Origin: Neelides folsomi
Taxonomy: Eukaryota; Arthropoda; Collembola; Neelipleona; Neelidae
Assembly (NCBI GenBank): GCA_034687125.1
Contig: JAQGBZ010000118.1
Location: forward strand, 108,653-172,652
Length of the DNA: 64,000 bases
Direction: 5' to 3'
Shown: piece by piece, positions 24,701-39,700 of the stretch
Layout of the letters: each line of letters starts with the position of its first letter
Position numbering within the stretch: the first letter of the stretch is position 1
Position numbers and translations under genes: made by a program
The notes under the pieces: model-generated
Databases searched by the model: none
What the model saw: the letters and a program-made list of their open reading frames with translations, nothing else
What the model was told of the DNA's origin: nothing

Positions 24701-27700
24701 CGCAACTCTCCTCCGCCCATTCTTACCCGCAGAGAGAGATACAAGAACTAAACGTCACCCTCCATTATCACATGGGCTTTTCCAGCCCACGTTCTCAATT
24801 AGAACTCATCTGAATATTGATCAGAATATGAAGTTGATACCAATAAGGCTTTGGTACAATCAAAACGTCGTCTTTGGATATGAAGAAGCTAAAAGGAGCT
24901 CGCTCCGAACAACATATATGGAAAATACCGGCACAATGAACACGTGAGATAAAGACTATTGTTAATGAGCCGACTAAGCTTCCATTCACGACCGCGCGGG
25001 ATTCCACCTCGGCTTCTTTTTCCTCATTCACCTAAATTCGCCAATTTAATTCTTTGATAATTACATTAATTATTCAAATAACAAAAAGTAAAGTTCCGGA
25101 AATGGATTCCCGCCCGAGAATAAATCCACACATCATATTAAATGTCATCAAGGGAGACACGGAGTGGAAAAAGCTTCAGCCCAAGGACTTTCAGTACCAA
25201 ATACCGGTAATTTAAATAAAAATCATTTGAGATGAACAAATCGTAGATGAAATTGAAATTTATTATGTAGAAAATATTGTTTTTAGTTAATGGACAAATT
25301 ATATTGTTGTCGTTTTTAGAAAGCGGCTTGGAATTTGGAGGATGAGGACGAAGAAGATGTCACACTGCGGAATGCAATTTTAAAGATTCAGAAGCAAAAT
25401 AAGGAAAAGTTTGATGACCACGCACTTGACGAATTGAAGAAGATGGCCAAATGATGTTGACAATTTCGACTGCTGTTTATAAATTTATAAATCACAAATT
25501 AAATTTTAGATTTATTCAAGTACTAAATTTTTTGTAATTTATAGTAATATTTCTTGTCCACACAATTGGAATTTTGATATTTTTGTCGTATAAATTGTTA
25601 AGATATTAATAGTATATTAAAAATTTGTTAGTTGATAGTTGTGTATATATTTTTATTTAATATCTTCTTGTTCGCATTTTTCATGCATCTTTTCATTGAG
25701 AAAATCATCCACGCAAATCTTTATCATAAATATAAATTCGCTCGTTAAAACTATGTAGCTACAATAGAAGTAGAATTAAGAAGAGAATTGTAATTGAGAT
25801 TTATTTTGAAATGAGATGTCTTTGATGGCTATTAATAGGAAGAATGGGAAAGTTAGAAGTAATTAATTAAGAAGGTGGGTTATAAAATACGGAAGTTGCC
25901 ATTAATGAAACCTCTCCACTCATTTCCTGTTCATGAGGAAAATGAGAGAGATTTAGAGGATCTCCAATGGACCCAAGACTTTCGCTCCTCAAATCCTCTC
26001 AACTTCTCCTTAGGTGAGCTAATTAAGTGGGCAAATATTGGGCGAAGGAGCAAATGTCTTTCCTCTCCGCTGCCTTTTCCCAAACATCCACACACATACA
26101 TTACATGTACATTCATTTGAGTTGAACCGTGAAAAACTACGCTCAGTTCTCATTAAGATCATGGAATGCTTCCGGTGTTATTTTCCCTTTTACCTTCGCC
26201 TTACCTTGGTTATATTGTATAGAGCGTAGAATGCGAGTTGTTGGATGGAGTCAGGAATGAAAGAAGCCATTCCGATGACTTCTCTTGGCTCCAAATGTTC
26301 CCGAATACTTCTCCCCTTCAATTGTTCTCATTTAGTTTGGCTATTCGGGTCCTCGGGAACTTTGCCTCGCTTTCTCAACATTTCCTGGGATCCTGGGGGA
26401 ATTCCCCATGGAGACTCAAACCCAGATCCACCGGTCAACTCATCTTAAATAAAACAAAGGAATTGGGGGAGATTGATCAAAGTTCAATCTCGTTAACTTT
26501 ACTACATGTAAACTTTTATTTCATTATGCATAGAAATTCATGACCATTGCCCATAATACCACTTGGACAAAAGCATGAAAATCAATCCCTAATTACTATT
26601 GTAGTAATTTATTTCATGTCACTATTTGAAAAGAAGTATTATAAATATTAAATTTGTTGTACTTTTAGGTCGTGAAGGTTCGAGTGGAGTCATGCGAGGA
26701 GCATAGCAATTGCAGCCAATGCCTCAACTCTCGAGATCCATATTGCGGCTGGTGTTCACTGGAGAAAAGGTACAAATTGTTATTTCGAGGAGAAAAAGGA
26801 GTCTTTGATTTAATTAACGTACGACGTTTGACGCTCTGCATGTGAACCAATATTTCTTTTTTATGTATTGAAAGGGTTTGGAAGTTGGATTGAATGGAAG
26901 GAGCCAAGTTTAAACCTTTTTGATTTCCAAAGAGGAGAAAGTTAGGATTGATTCGGAGGTTGCATGGGAATGAAGTGAATTAGACGGAGGAATGCGGGCA
27001 GGAGAAGTTGGGAAATAAATATAGAAAGAAGGAGGCGGAGAAACTTTTTCTAAACTACATTTTATTCCCCTCTGCATTGTGAGGGCCCTAGGATTTTCAA
27101 ATGGTCCTTTTCTCTCATTCAAGGTTGAGAGAGAATGAAGTCGAATTGAATTAACGGTTACAAATGACATCCATGTTCCCAATTTCCTCCAACTTCCTCT
27201 CGACTCCTCGCCAATTGATTCTCCTGCTCAGCTTACTTTTCTCCTATAAGCCCATCTCTATTAGGAGACATGGAGGATCTCATTTAGAAACATGGTGGAA
27301 CATGAAAGGACCAAAGTTATTTAAAGTGATTCTATTAATTTAATATCCTCATCGTTACTTCATAAATTCCGAATGTTGAGCGAATTTGGAATTTGGAACA
27401 TTTGGGTCCAAACTATAAATTGGAAGGTCCATTAGAGAGATTATTGAATAGATTGAAGGGACTTTGAGATTTTTCCTTTGGGGTTGTTTGCATTTCATGA
27501 GGGTAATTGATAGAGACGGCGTCTGTGGCTGCCCGGATCGAAGAGGTAGGGGGAGTGTTAATTGGGAATCGAGCCCATTAATTAGAGCCCAGGTTTCCCC
27601 ACTCTGCGTGTTACAAGCGATAAAAGTGCGGAGGACTTCCACCAACTTCACCCGAAACCCCATTCATATTTCTTCCAAGCTCTTGAGAGGAACACGAGAA

Positions 27701-30700
27701 ATATTTATTTTACGAGTCAATAGAAAATGTGTACCGAAATTGAGGGATCTCCAATTAGCAATGCACACCAAGCACTTAGATCTAATTTGGAACATGAATG
27801 TAAAAGGGCATTTATTGAGAAGCTCCTTCCTGGACTTTTGAATTTATAAATCTTTGATTTGATTGGGAATGATGTTGAGGGGCTTGGTCGGAATCCTCTT
27901 GATTTCCCAGAGAGATGTCTGGGAGAGAGATAATAATAATGGGGATGAATTTGACTGGCAGCGGGGAAACTCATGGTTTATGGCCGATACGCATATGCAC
28001 TTTTATTTTATGTCCTGGTCTATCAATGGGAGAGTGGGCCCATTTTGGGCGGATGGGTTCGCCCGAGTTGTGTCCCGGGGCTCGTTCTTCCCCTCCCGCA
28101 ATTTCCCTCCAGAATGGAATGCCATGGAGAGAATTCCCCCTCCGCTCAATATCTATTATGTAGAGATATGATGAGGAGGAGATTTGAAGACCAAATGAGC
28201 CCCTCTCCTTTAAACGGAGATTTGTCTCGTCGTAAACCGAGCGATATTCAGAATCCGCGACCAGGAATACAACCATTAATAACATATGGTCATTTCATAG
28301 CGGCCATTCATTCGAGTTATGTCAAAGTGGCGGATGAAAAAGCGGGAGTTTTACCTCCGCCCGCCTCCCCACTTCATTTTTCGACCCGATTTTGAGGAAA
28401 GTGAGAGCCATTAAGAAAACCCGGCTTTCACTCCTACTTCCATTCATTTCCATTCTCCCTCCCCTTTGAGGGAATGGAAATCATTTTCTATTTATTTCGA
28501 CGGAGGGAGGGGAAAGAGCTGAAAAATGAGTCGCTCTGCGGACCAAGGGGAGACCGCCAATTAGAGATACTCGACGGCTCCTAATGGTAATGACCTCATG
28601 TATGGATTTGGCCAACCTCTTCCATGTTCGACTCCAGCTCTACAACCCATGTGATTTACTCCCTTTACTCCAAGACCTTCCGCGATTGCTTTACTCCCCC
28701 ACTTACATAAATTGATATCAAAGTCTGAATTAAATATGTGCAGAATCCACACCATTTAGGAAGGTGGAATGAAATGTCGGGGACGTTTTGAAAATTTAAA
28801 CCAAATTTGCTCAGCACTTTTCAAACTTCTCTCCTCAATTGGATTTATTCCGTTGGCGAGGAGGATTGTCGAGTCGGCAAGCGGCTAACCCACTTACCTC
28901 TTCCTTATTACTCCGCCTTTTTAATAAATGTGGGCCGGGGACTCATCCGCCCTCGAGCTCCTCAAATGTAATTTAGTTAAAACGTTAAGAGGAGGAACTT
29001 GCGGGCAATTCTGTTAAAATGTCGACGTCTTATTTTTTCCAGGGTTCCTCCCTTTCATTAGCCTAATGAAAATATTTTTATGAATCGGAAAGAATTCACT
29101 CAAATTTCACTATGTGTGTTTCCTTATCCGTTTACGACCATCGGCCCAATACCATGAGGGTGTAAGTCACTGTGAGTAGTAAAACCCCTCTTTCATTATT
29201 GTTTTAATGAAGTGTGTTGAGGTCTCTGGAGACAGGAGGGAAAGACGCAAGGGATAAAAGGGAAAGCTGACGAGGCCATTTTCACCTTTACATCCCCAAC
29301 AAGAGAAGTAATAAACTGAACAAAATGGATGTAAATATCATATTTATAACCAGATACACACAAGTAATCCATATAAGTATTTACGACCACCTATGTATTT
29401 ACTTAAAAGATTATATAGATAGGATTATAACTAATATTAGTATACACCCAAGTATCGTTAGGTATATGTTTGTGAGAAAGAGCAAGTTTGTACATTTTAT
29501 GGGGAACATTTGTGGTGATCTTCTTGGCGGAAGTTCTCTTTAGTCTCATTGGACCTCGCATTGAAATGAATTTATGAAAAATTTGAGTGCTTGATATTAA
29601 AGTCGCCGTTGATTGCCGGCGCCTTCGCGGTTTTTAACTGTGCGGCGTCTATATATTTTTAACGTTTTTGGAAATGGAGGATTTGAGTTGAAACGGTCGG
29701 TCGTTTGAAGTGGGGAGACAAAGCCGAATCGGCGATTGAGGACAATTCCCCAACTTGACTCATCTTTGTTCATATGAAACGGGGGATATGAGGTCTAAGA
29801 GGTGGAACCGCGGGGAAGGAAGGAAATTTCGGGTTTTATTATATACCCTTTCTCGGAGTCATTCGGGAAAGTGAGGAAGGGCCGGATGATGTAGGACGAC
29901 GGCATTAAATGAGCCTCTCTCCTCTGCTCTGGGTGACAAAGACGATCCAAGATTTTATAGCCAATTAAGATGGGGGGAGATGGAGGGGGGACGAGCTATT
30001 AATTTTTTATTGCCCTGGGAAATGATTGTGTTCGCGGACGAACACCTCGAGGCCGTCCGTTTCTTCTCCCAAGTGATGAGGTCGGAATGAACTGAATCCT
30101 AAATTTACTCGGGATTTTGAAAGTCAAAGCTCCGAAAGTCGTTATTTAATTATCCACCAAAGTGGAATCGAAGGAATTTGGAAGTTGGAAATAACTTACT
30201 CATCCTAATTAACTTTCTTCTTCCAGATCTAATTCAATTGAGGAAGCGATTGAGAATTAAATTAGAAAAAGAATTCCTTCCCCTCTCGCACGGCAAATTC
30301 CCACACCGAGAAACCCCACCCGTGAAACACGCGAGAAATGTCTAGAAGAAATATCTCCCATGCGATGAGAATCCCCTCCACTTGAGACCCAAACTTCCCT
30401 TTTTAATGGAAATCGCCCGAGTGTTCCGGGGCTCATTAGCATATATTTATATGCCCAATCCTTCATTAATTAACATTCTCCTTATCAGATCCATAAATTA
30501 TGGTCAGTTTATATTTGGGGGGTTTGTGGCGGATTCGATTTCCTCACAGACCAATAATTCCTCGGATTCATCTTTCAAGATGAGGAGGTGAATGGGAGGA
30601 GGGGGAAAAAGTGATGGATCTTCTCCCTGTCTCTTTCACACTCCGTTGCTCTGTATTTGCTGATATTTGACATTAATTATCGCGAGCGTGTGAATTACGA

Positions 30701-33700
30701 GAGATTCTCCCCGTTACAAAAGGGAGCCTTCAAGAAGGGAAGTCCCCCATGGAAAGGAAGACGCGCCCATAAATTACACTTCTACCCCAATCGAGTCCCT
30801 CCACCAGTTCCTTATTAATCCCTCTTACACAAAACTTACATTCAAGACCCAAGTTTATTTATCTAATACATATTTATACAAATTTATGATTCATATAGCA
30901 TATACCTCACCACCATTAGCACATTCATATATTTTTGTTAATATACTGTATATAAAGACGTATCTTCACACGAGGCATTATGCCGACGAAAGCAGAAATT
31001 TGTCAATTAAATGGCAATTTGCGAGGGAATTCACCGCGGCTCCAACATTGATGAATAATGAATATGGGAGGTCTTGGGTAAACAGACGGTCATTATGTAT
31101 CTAGTTATGTGTAATTCATTATATGAGATAGGAAGCATGAAGCGGGTTTTAACGCCATTTGCTCTATTTGCACTATTTATCAGTCTGGGGTTGTAAAGGA
31201 GAAATTTACATTTCTTACCCGGTTAGCAATGGTGAAGATGGTAAAGATGCACATAGCATTATGGAAATGTTCCTTCTAATTGAAACCCACTCAACATTCA
31301 TTTGACCATTAAAAAATGTGGTAAGAGGAAACATTGTAAATACCTAAGCCCTTCAAAATCTAAAATATTTAAAACACTCATCATGTGTTTTAAATGCGTC
31401 TATCTGCTCTACCTAGAGATAGAATATCAGTATACTCATAGTACATATATTTAAATAAAATTAATCAGAACAAATAATTAAATGGGTATTAAATTTCTAT
31501 AATTTTTAAACATTCAAATTAAATCTCTCTGCCAAAACTTTAATTTAATTTACTTCGAATTTACTTTATATAAAAATTTGAATTTTTGCAAGTTGAACAT
31601 CGTTTTATAATTTTAAAAAATTGAAGCAATATTGGGGGAAAGTAGTTTTCTTAAGTTTCCTCGTTTTGACAAAAGGATTCTATGAATAATGGAAGGACTT
31701 AATAAAAACGAATGGGTTTTGTGCAAGGAAATCGTGTTGCACTGACATGAGGAGAATCATTATTCATCAACCTTCTGCAATAGGAAAAGATGGACTTGAG
31801 CATTATGGTAATTTTAAATGGGGAATTGATTCAGGCATCTCTTGGATCTGGGAGATGTACTTCTTATTTGTTTATTATCTTCTCACTCCTTCCTCTTTTT
31901 TTGGGGGGGGGGGGAGAAGGTAATTGGAGGAGAAGGCACAGGTGGAGTCTCGGAGGAATTATTTATTTTCCCTTCTTGTCAAGAGGGCTGACAAGTGAAT
32001 TGGGCGGAGGGTGAGCCCTTCGCCTACACTCCCCCACTCACCATTCCACCCTGCCATTTCCCATCCGCAATTATCCTCACTCATCTTCGGGAGTGAAATG
32101 TAGACGAAGATCACCCAGCCTGACTCATCCAATAATGAAATTCGGAAAATGAGCCCTATTGATATTCCAAACCATATGTCAAATTTATGATTCCCGCATA
32201 TTATCTTTCTTTGTTTGGCAGCCCTTCGTCTTTTCCCATTTTTATCCCCCAAATACCTTCGTCATCTTTCTGAGTCAATTCGCGGGCGACATGTGTTCTT
32301 ATTGGCTTGCAATATAAAGAAAGATACTGGAAACATATTATAGCTATTATTTATATACATATAAAGATATAACATATTTATGTACTGTATATATTTTATA
32401 TATCACGCATAAGTACATTGGTTAAATATATGATTCGGAGGGTCATTCTGACGATGAGGACTCTGACGGCATTTCTAAACAACGGTTTTCATATGAGATT
32501 GGAAATAACAAATTGTCCCTCGGTTTCATTACTCCGCATCGAATTGGGAAAAATAATAAATTTGACATTACTGATATTTTTCTTAACGACCACATTTATC
32601 TAATTTCCAGCAATGTTTAAGTAGCGAATTGCATTATTCATATTTTACCGTCTCGAGACGGAGTTATGATATGTTAAGTTGGGAGATGCTAAGGAGTTTG
32701 TATGCAAATGAATGAACCCAGCGTGAGATAGAGATAGGTCATCCTCCCATTTGATCTCCAGACACATGAAGGTTAAGGAATGAGAAGTGGCACTGGTTGG
32801 ACGGGGAACAGAAGCCCTCCATCGCTCATTATAAATATTACGACTCCATTGGTGGGAGACCGAGAATAATTGGGCATTTTATTCAAAATATGTCTAAAGG
32901 AGGTTCCAGGTGGGAACTGCGGGAGAATTGGGACAACTCCAATTGACCACAATTACCCACAGAGTGAGGTCCAAGGAGAAGTGAAGAGGCAATTAGAGAA
33001 GAATGGTTGCCAAAACCCTCGTTATCTCCCTTTCGACCTCCCACTCAGTCTAATCTTGAGATTTATCCCAAATAAGATCAAATTTCCAAATGAACCGCAG
33101 AGAGTCAAATGACTCAAATGAGGTATGAAAGCAGAAGCCACCCGATGGGCCTTTTCTCCAACCTCGAAAGATGTAATTTTGAAAATGGAGATTTAATTCT
33201 CAAATGGTTGTTGTGCCTGTGTGTGGCGGAAGAAAGGGCTTTTTTCCATTTCCACCAGTTTAGAATAATTAGAGCGAGTGGGGAGAACAAAGGCAAGAGC
33301 ATGAAAAGGGTTTTACTTCTCCTCAACCTTTTTTCCCTCAAAACTTCCGGCCTTTAAAAGCCCACTTCATTCACCTCTCCTCCTTTTCCCCTCAAAATCA
33401 AATAGGAAAAAGGGAATTGTTGCAGAGTCCGAGAATTCAGTTTAAAGTGATACTTCCTCTCAATCGCCTCATTTCCTCTCTGGCTCAAAAAGTGGAGGTT
33501 TGGAAGCTGAGGATTTTTATTGCTCCGTTTATGTAGAGGAAACTGGTCGTAGGAGCTTTTGTTCCTATGGTTATTGGGAGGTGCTACCTAAATACAATGG
33601 GAGAACATGGATAGAAAGCCCAAGAACAAAAGCTGCATTTATTTTCTCCGTAATTAAAATATATTGAGAATTGTAAAAGCCCTATTGAGCTCAAGGTATT

Positions 33701-36700
33701 TGTCAATGGCCCTCCATGGAAGGCGAGTGCGAGAAAAACAAAGGGCCCATTGTACCCAAATGTGTTTAAAGGAATGAAATTCATTAGGACCAGCATGCGT
33801 GCTGACATTCGTCGATGGGGAGGAAAGCTAAAACATCGCCTCATTGCTCCGAAAAAGAATCTTTCGGGGAGAACACTTCCAACCGTCAAAAATCGAGAAC
33901 AAGGGTTCTTTTAATGAGGAAGGTGTGGATGGGGACAAAGGAACGTCTCTTGTCACGTTCATTCTCCCAACACATCAAATGCGCCGGTGGAATTTCCCTC
34001 TCCCGCCACTCCGCCCATTTAAAATAACAAACAAATGAGAGTCTTAATGGACCTTTATTTATTTACATATCCCTGGGATCAATTTATCATCCAACCAGGT
34101 CTTTGGATATCCAAAGTCTCCATAAAGTGTTTATATGAGGTGTGACGGTTTGCCATGCTTCATATTTTTTATTAATAAGCAGTCTACATGCACTCAGGTT
34201 TAGATCTTGTACAACATCGAATTGTGGCTTAGAAGTGCATTAATGTTTACACTTAAATAATATGCACAAACCCACCTAGTTCGGTGGGGAAAGTCATTGA
34301 TTTTTTCATTTTCGATGGAAGGGCAAATGAATTTGTGGGGAGAAACTCACCTGGACAGAGACGGTGGATTAATAACTCACTCGGGGAGATTGCCGGATAT
34401 TGCGAGTCATAAAGAGTTAATGAGTCGGAAGTGTGGCTCACTCCCTCGCTGCACACTTCCACTTCATTTGTTCAATATTTCTCTTAATTCGTTCAAACAT
34501 CAATTTATGGAGTGTATTCCAAAGCGAGTAAACGAATTACTCAAACAAGTCATTCATTCAGTGCCCACTCAATCGATGGTTTGAAATGATCTTTTGCTAA
34601 TGAGATTTTGCTTTTCAGGTGTACAGTCCGAGGTGCGTGTAAGAAGGCCGTCTCTACTTCTCCTCGATGGCTAGCGTTTGGTTCGGGTCAAGAGTGCATC
34701 AGCTTTGAAAGGGCGCAACCGGATCGAATCCCAATTTCTCAAGGAGGATCGGTAAGTGAAATTCATAATTTGTCAATTTTTCACAAGCCTTAAATTTCTA
34801 CATGGTTTCAATAAGTTTCATTATAGGTACATATACATACCTACTATCACATACTTACATACGTACATTAGTACTTATGTATGTATGAGTATGTACACTA
34901 TATTAGTATGAGTACATTATTGTGTTTAAAGACAGGCTTCATGATGTGATCATATCATTTCTATTGTCTTTATTTGAAGACATTGAAGAGGTCGTTGAAA
35001 GTGAGGGAGTGAGTGAGAAAGATCCTGAAAGTTATTCGAGCTATGTCTTTATTTTAAAGGTCTTCATTTAAGAGGGGGAACGAGGGAGACATTGGAGGGA
35101 AATTTTAATTAGAATCTTACAAATTAATTTGGTCTCGACTCTGAGGACGTAATGTGATAGGAGTCTCTCGGGTGGCCGTAAAGGCCTTTAATGACGTCTA
35201 AAGAGGGAAGCTGAAGGAAAGAAAAGTTCATTACCAGAACCTTTATGAGTCTGACGAAGGGAGTTGTCAAGAGAAAATGATAAATTTGTATCAAGTACTT
35301 CATAATTCTCATCTTGAATTGAGCTGGTTGGGAGGATTGTTTGTTGGGGAGTCATTTGTTCTTTTCACCTCCTTTCAGTTCAATACTTTTTCAAGAAGAA
35401 CTGTTTCCTTATCTTCCTTCAACTTTTTTCATTATCTTTCAATAATGAGTCTCGCCCTATATTCGAAGCGGTCTTTGGCTCAATAGGAGACAAAAGACCA
35501 AGTTTTCCCCTTTATTCATCCAATAATGTGGAGACGAGGGATGAAGAGGGATTTGATGGGATCCGGAGTCCCGGGGACGTGAGTTATGACCACTTTCCCC
35601 CTTCAAAGTTACGGAATTTGGAATCCTGGAAGACGATTATTGTATACAATATCATTTATTATTATTATTGCCTCGTTTCGCCCTGAGCCGAGAAGAGTAT
35701 TACTTTCCTTCATTTCCCTCGCTGGCTTTTGGAGTCCTCGTAGGAAATGAAATGGCGAGTGTGAAGATCAAACTTGAGCTCTGAGTGATTTCCTCTATTC
35801 GGAGACGGTGCAATAATTTTTTTATTTCCCCATCCTCATCATTTGATTTCCTGGCTCTTGTAAACATTTAATTCTCTTGTGGATTTCAATGGACCATTAA
35901 ACGGATCCTCCGCAGGCACTGGACCGATATTGAGGAATATGTAAACCACGTTTGATGAGCTCAATGGACGGAGTAATTGGAGGTTTCAGTCCTCTGATGA
36001 GTCAATTACCCCACTCGAGATCATCCAATGTGGGCCCGAACGGAGTGGAAATGAAAATTAAATGATCCGAATCACCCGGAATCGTGCTTTGTATAATTCC
36101 GGAGATCAAATGGCCTGCTCTTAATTCAATAGTTCATATTCGAGGTGAGCTGGATGCATTCGGATCTTGAGTCTAATTACTCAGACTGGGTAGATAAACA
36201 GAGAAGCTCTATCTCCCCGTTCCAGGTCCAGGATCAAATCATAGGGAGCTCGATGTGAGCAAAGGCCCATTTGAGCAACTCGTAAAGAGCTAATGGGGAG
36301 GGAAGTGCAAACAAAGGGGATCTTGCACATTATGGAGATTTCCCCGTTGTGTATCTCTTTATATCTTTCCCCGGCTTCCATCTTTAATGGAAGAAGACGC
36401 GGAACTTTTGAGGAATTTCCGAGGGCTCATTAAATTCCTCAATAATTTCCTCCTTTTTCATCCTTGGATCTCATTAGGAATTGCTCATTGAAGGCCCATT
36501 AATGAGTTTTTGTTCGAGGGCTGCACGAGCCGTTTGATTTCCAATCATGACACGATGGAGATTGGCGATTAGCAGCGAGGCCTCCTGGGGAAATTTGGGC
36601 TTTTCTTAACAATTTCTCCAATCCTTCACACATAGGTGTATAATATTAGTTAGTTGGAGGGCTGGTCGAGGAAGAGGCGTTTCAAGTCGGCCTAAAAGGT

Positions 36701-39700
36701 TGCGTCCTCAGGAAATCTTCGACTTGTTCTTTCCATTAGCTCGAATTAATTTATTGAGGCGGAGGTGTTTCCTTTAAAGAACTCATTTGGACGGCTTTGG
36801 GGCTTCTTCGCCCCTCGCACACCAAAAACATCACATTCCAATTAAGGATGCTTTTTCTCGTCCTGTGAGGTCGGGAAGCGATGGAGAGAGATGCCTTACA
36901 AATTTATTACACAATTTCTCAAGGCGCTGAAATGGGTTCAATTTGACTAGAAGAAATACAACAAATAGTATTAATACTTGGAGCTTCAAAGTCAAAACAT
37001 TTAAAGAAATAAAGGGAACGTCTCTCAAAAATTCATTTGGTCATATTGTAACAACATGGATAGGAAATATCCTTTTTTCATGATAGTGATCTACCTTGAT
37101 GGATTCTCCCTCGGGACGAGCTTTTACATTTCTCCTTTAATACAAAGCATATTATCTCTTTGGATGCCAAGTTTTGCAAAAACTAGATTTTGCCAAGGAG
37201 GAAATTCGTGTTCGTCAAATCTCACCTTTTTTTCTTTCACAGCCCAAAGAAAAGAAATAATGCTCCAAGCCTCGAAAGTTAATTCCACCTTATCTAATGT
37301 TTATTCCATTAGGAGCCTTCATATGAAAACGAGGTATTTTCTCTATTTATTTATCGTTGTGTGCGAGATAGAAATGTACGTGCAATTGGGGCGCATTTAT
37401 AAAATTGTAATTAGGCTGGAGAATTGACGGGGAAATGTCGCAAGAATGGGAATAGGACACATTTAACACATTGGTCTCGGAGTTCCTCATTCATGTTGAG
37501 GATCTCATTGTGTGTGAGGGAATTCCCTTCCTTTTTTCCGCCCTGCCGCAATTACAAATGATGAATGAGGAATTTGAAGCATTTGAGCGGGTTATCTCCG
37601 CATGAAACTATGTACATTTATTGTACATTTCCACCTCCCAACTTCACTTTTGGCTCTCGCTCTCTCTCTCTGAAAGTGAGTCTGAAAGAAGGAGAGTGGA
37701 AATCTCATCCTCGTGGAGTCCAGAACCAAATATAGGGAGAGAATTTCCAAGTTTCCTGGAGGAGAAGGAAGGAGGGAAATGTGTTTTCGGGGATTTGAAC
37801 CTCAGTTGGTGTTGTAATGAAAACCAGCTGGCTGGGCAAGGAGGTTTTCCTGGATTTTGTGTTATCTGGGAGGAACCTCCTAATCCTCCAGCACCCTCGA
37901 GGAAAGGAGCAAGTTTGATTAATTAGTTACACTTCCCTCAACAAGCCTCCTCAACACCTCAGCGGAATTGGAAAGTCCTTTAATCTCCACCTTCTTCCTC
38001 AAACCTCGATTTATTAAAAGCCTCCTTACAACTTTTTAATCATTATTTTAATTAAAACATCTTTAACATACTTTTAATCAGGACGAGGTTTTGAGGTTTG
38101 ATTCAACCCACGTGAGTTTTATCTCTGTAGGTAAGCACAACAGGGAAGATAAATTTCTAAACCTTGTGGCAATGTTGGTAAACATTAATTAATAATTACG
38201 TACACGCATAAAATATTTTAATAAATGTGTTATAAATATTCCTACATGGGCGGATTCCACATCAAGTGAGATTCAATTTCCATACTTGCAATACTTGCGA
38301 ACTTTGTGGAAACTTTTGGCATTTTAAATGTTGTATTTATAAGGAAATTAGGAATGAGTATAATTAGTGAGCTGAAAGCATATATTATCTCATAATATCG
38401 AATTTCTGAATGTAAACAAACAAGGCTTGGGTTTGAATGCATTTCCCTTCGCCGTCAGCCCATTTAAACTTCCATCTTTTATGAATCCCGTTTGAAGTGG
38501 TCTGAAAAGAAAGTCGTGAAAGTTGTTGGAAAGACCTAGGGGGGATTTAATTGATAAAAGTTGAGTCAAGAGGGCCTTGTTATTAAGGGAGGTTGCAAAC
38601 TCCGTCTTTCTCCTAATTGCCTTGTTCAACGTTAACTGGAAAAGAGCCGCCATTGTGTGTATGATTGGCATTGATTGCTCATGGACTCATTGAGTCTCGG
38701 AAGATGCCGAAGAAATCTGTGAATATTCTTAACGACGGGGTTCACCATGGCCTTCATTAACCGCCATTATTATTGCCCGAAAAACGGATAATCATCGTTA
38801 GTGGATGACGAAGTGAATCCGAAGGGTCGATTAGCCAAATCCAACAACCCCTCGTCCTTTTATAGTTTATATGCACGGAACAGTTCGTGAGTTCCAAGAA
38901 ACTTGAGAGAAATTGAAACATTTAAATGATTATTTCTCCTCTATTATTATATTTATATTAGTAATTTTACCATCTTGGAGTTGATATTGAATTCAAAAGT
39001 GAATTGAATTAAAATATGCAATTTGTTCCAACAATTATGGATTTTCTCCCGGAGGGGATTTTTGGAACCAACAACTAATAAAGCTTTGATAAGCATAAAG
39101 TACAGGAAATTTGAATTATTTCTCTATTTGAGACGTCTGTGAACATTCTTCGAACCGTGAAAGTATGGAGATTAGGAATGAATAATAATGAGCCGCTGTG
39201 TATTACTATTTTGTCTAATGGTCTGCTTTAGGAATTTATCTTTAATCCTAAGGTCGTTTAAAAGCACGTTTAGATTCAAACAGAGTTGGCATTATACTTA
39301 CTTACATAAGTATATTTACTTAAGTATTATAACTACATCCATATATCTGGATATATCTGTATATAAACTGTGCATGTGACGCGTCTTTGGGTCTGTGGTT
39401 GCTCATATTGATTCCTCGCTTTCCTTTGGGTATTTTATCTTTGAACAATAAAAGTATGAAATATGAAAAAGGAGCCCTTCGGCCCTCCAAGTAACTTATG
39501 GAAAATCAGACTACACGAGATAAGAGTTAATGAGCCTTCAGTTCCCTCGTTTTCTCATTTATAATCTGAGTTTGGGAAGAATATTGGAGTACATTTATTA
39601 ATATAAACATGCATGAGTTCACTTTTATAGCTCATAATTAGAAAATTAAGATTGTATTTGGAATGGAGCAAGAATGTTCCGATGAGTTGAAGTGGGCACC

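Larger units (their letters stand above)
23919..26668 (+). other. Plexin intron 3 (2,750 bp), hosting a small gene
   Basis: GT-AG intron. It contains the two-exon gene at 25102-25454 on the same strand and AT-rich sequence at about 24160-24260 and 25460-25760. Nothing else is recognised. Confidence 0.85.
26770..34618 (+). other. Plexin intron 4 (7,849 bp)
   Basis: GT-AG intron that splits the PSI1 codon for Arg525. No gene is recognised. It holds a G12 tract at 31903-31914, an 11-bp inverted repeat (33554-33564 with 33624-33634), and AT-rich patches at about 29320-29470, 30840-30960, 31380-31625 and 32330-32420. Confidence 0.85.

Noticed and set aside
37785-37805. GGGATTTGAACC, resembling a tRNA B-box on the minus strand
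   Set aside because: The flanking bases do not form a T-stem and no acceptor or anticodon arms could be found.
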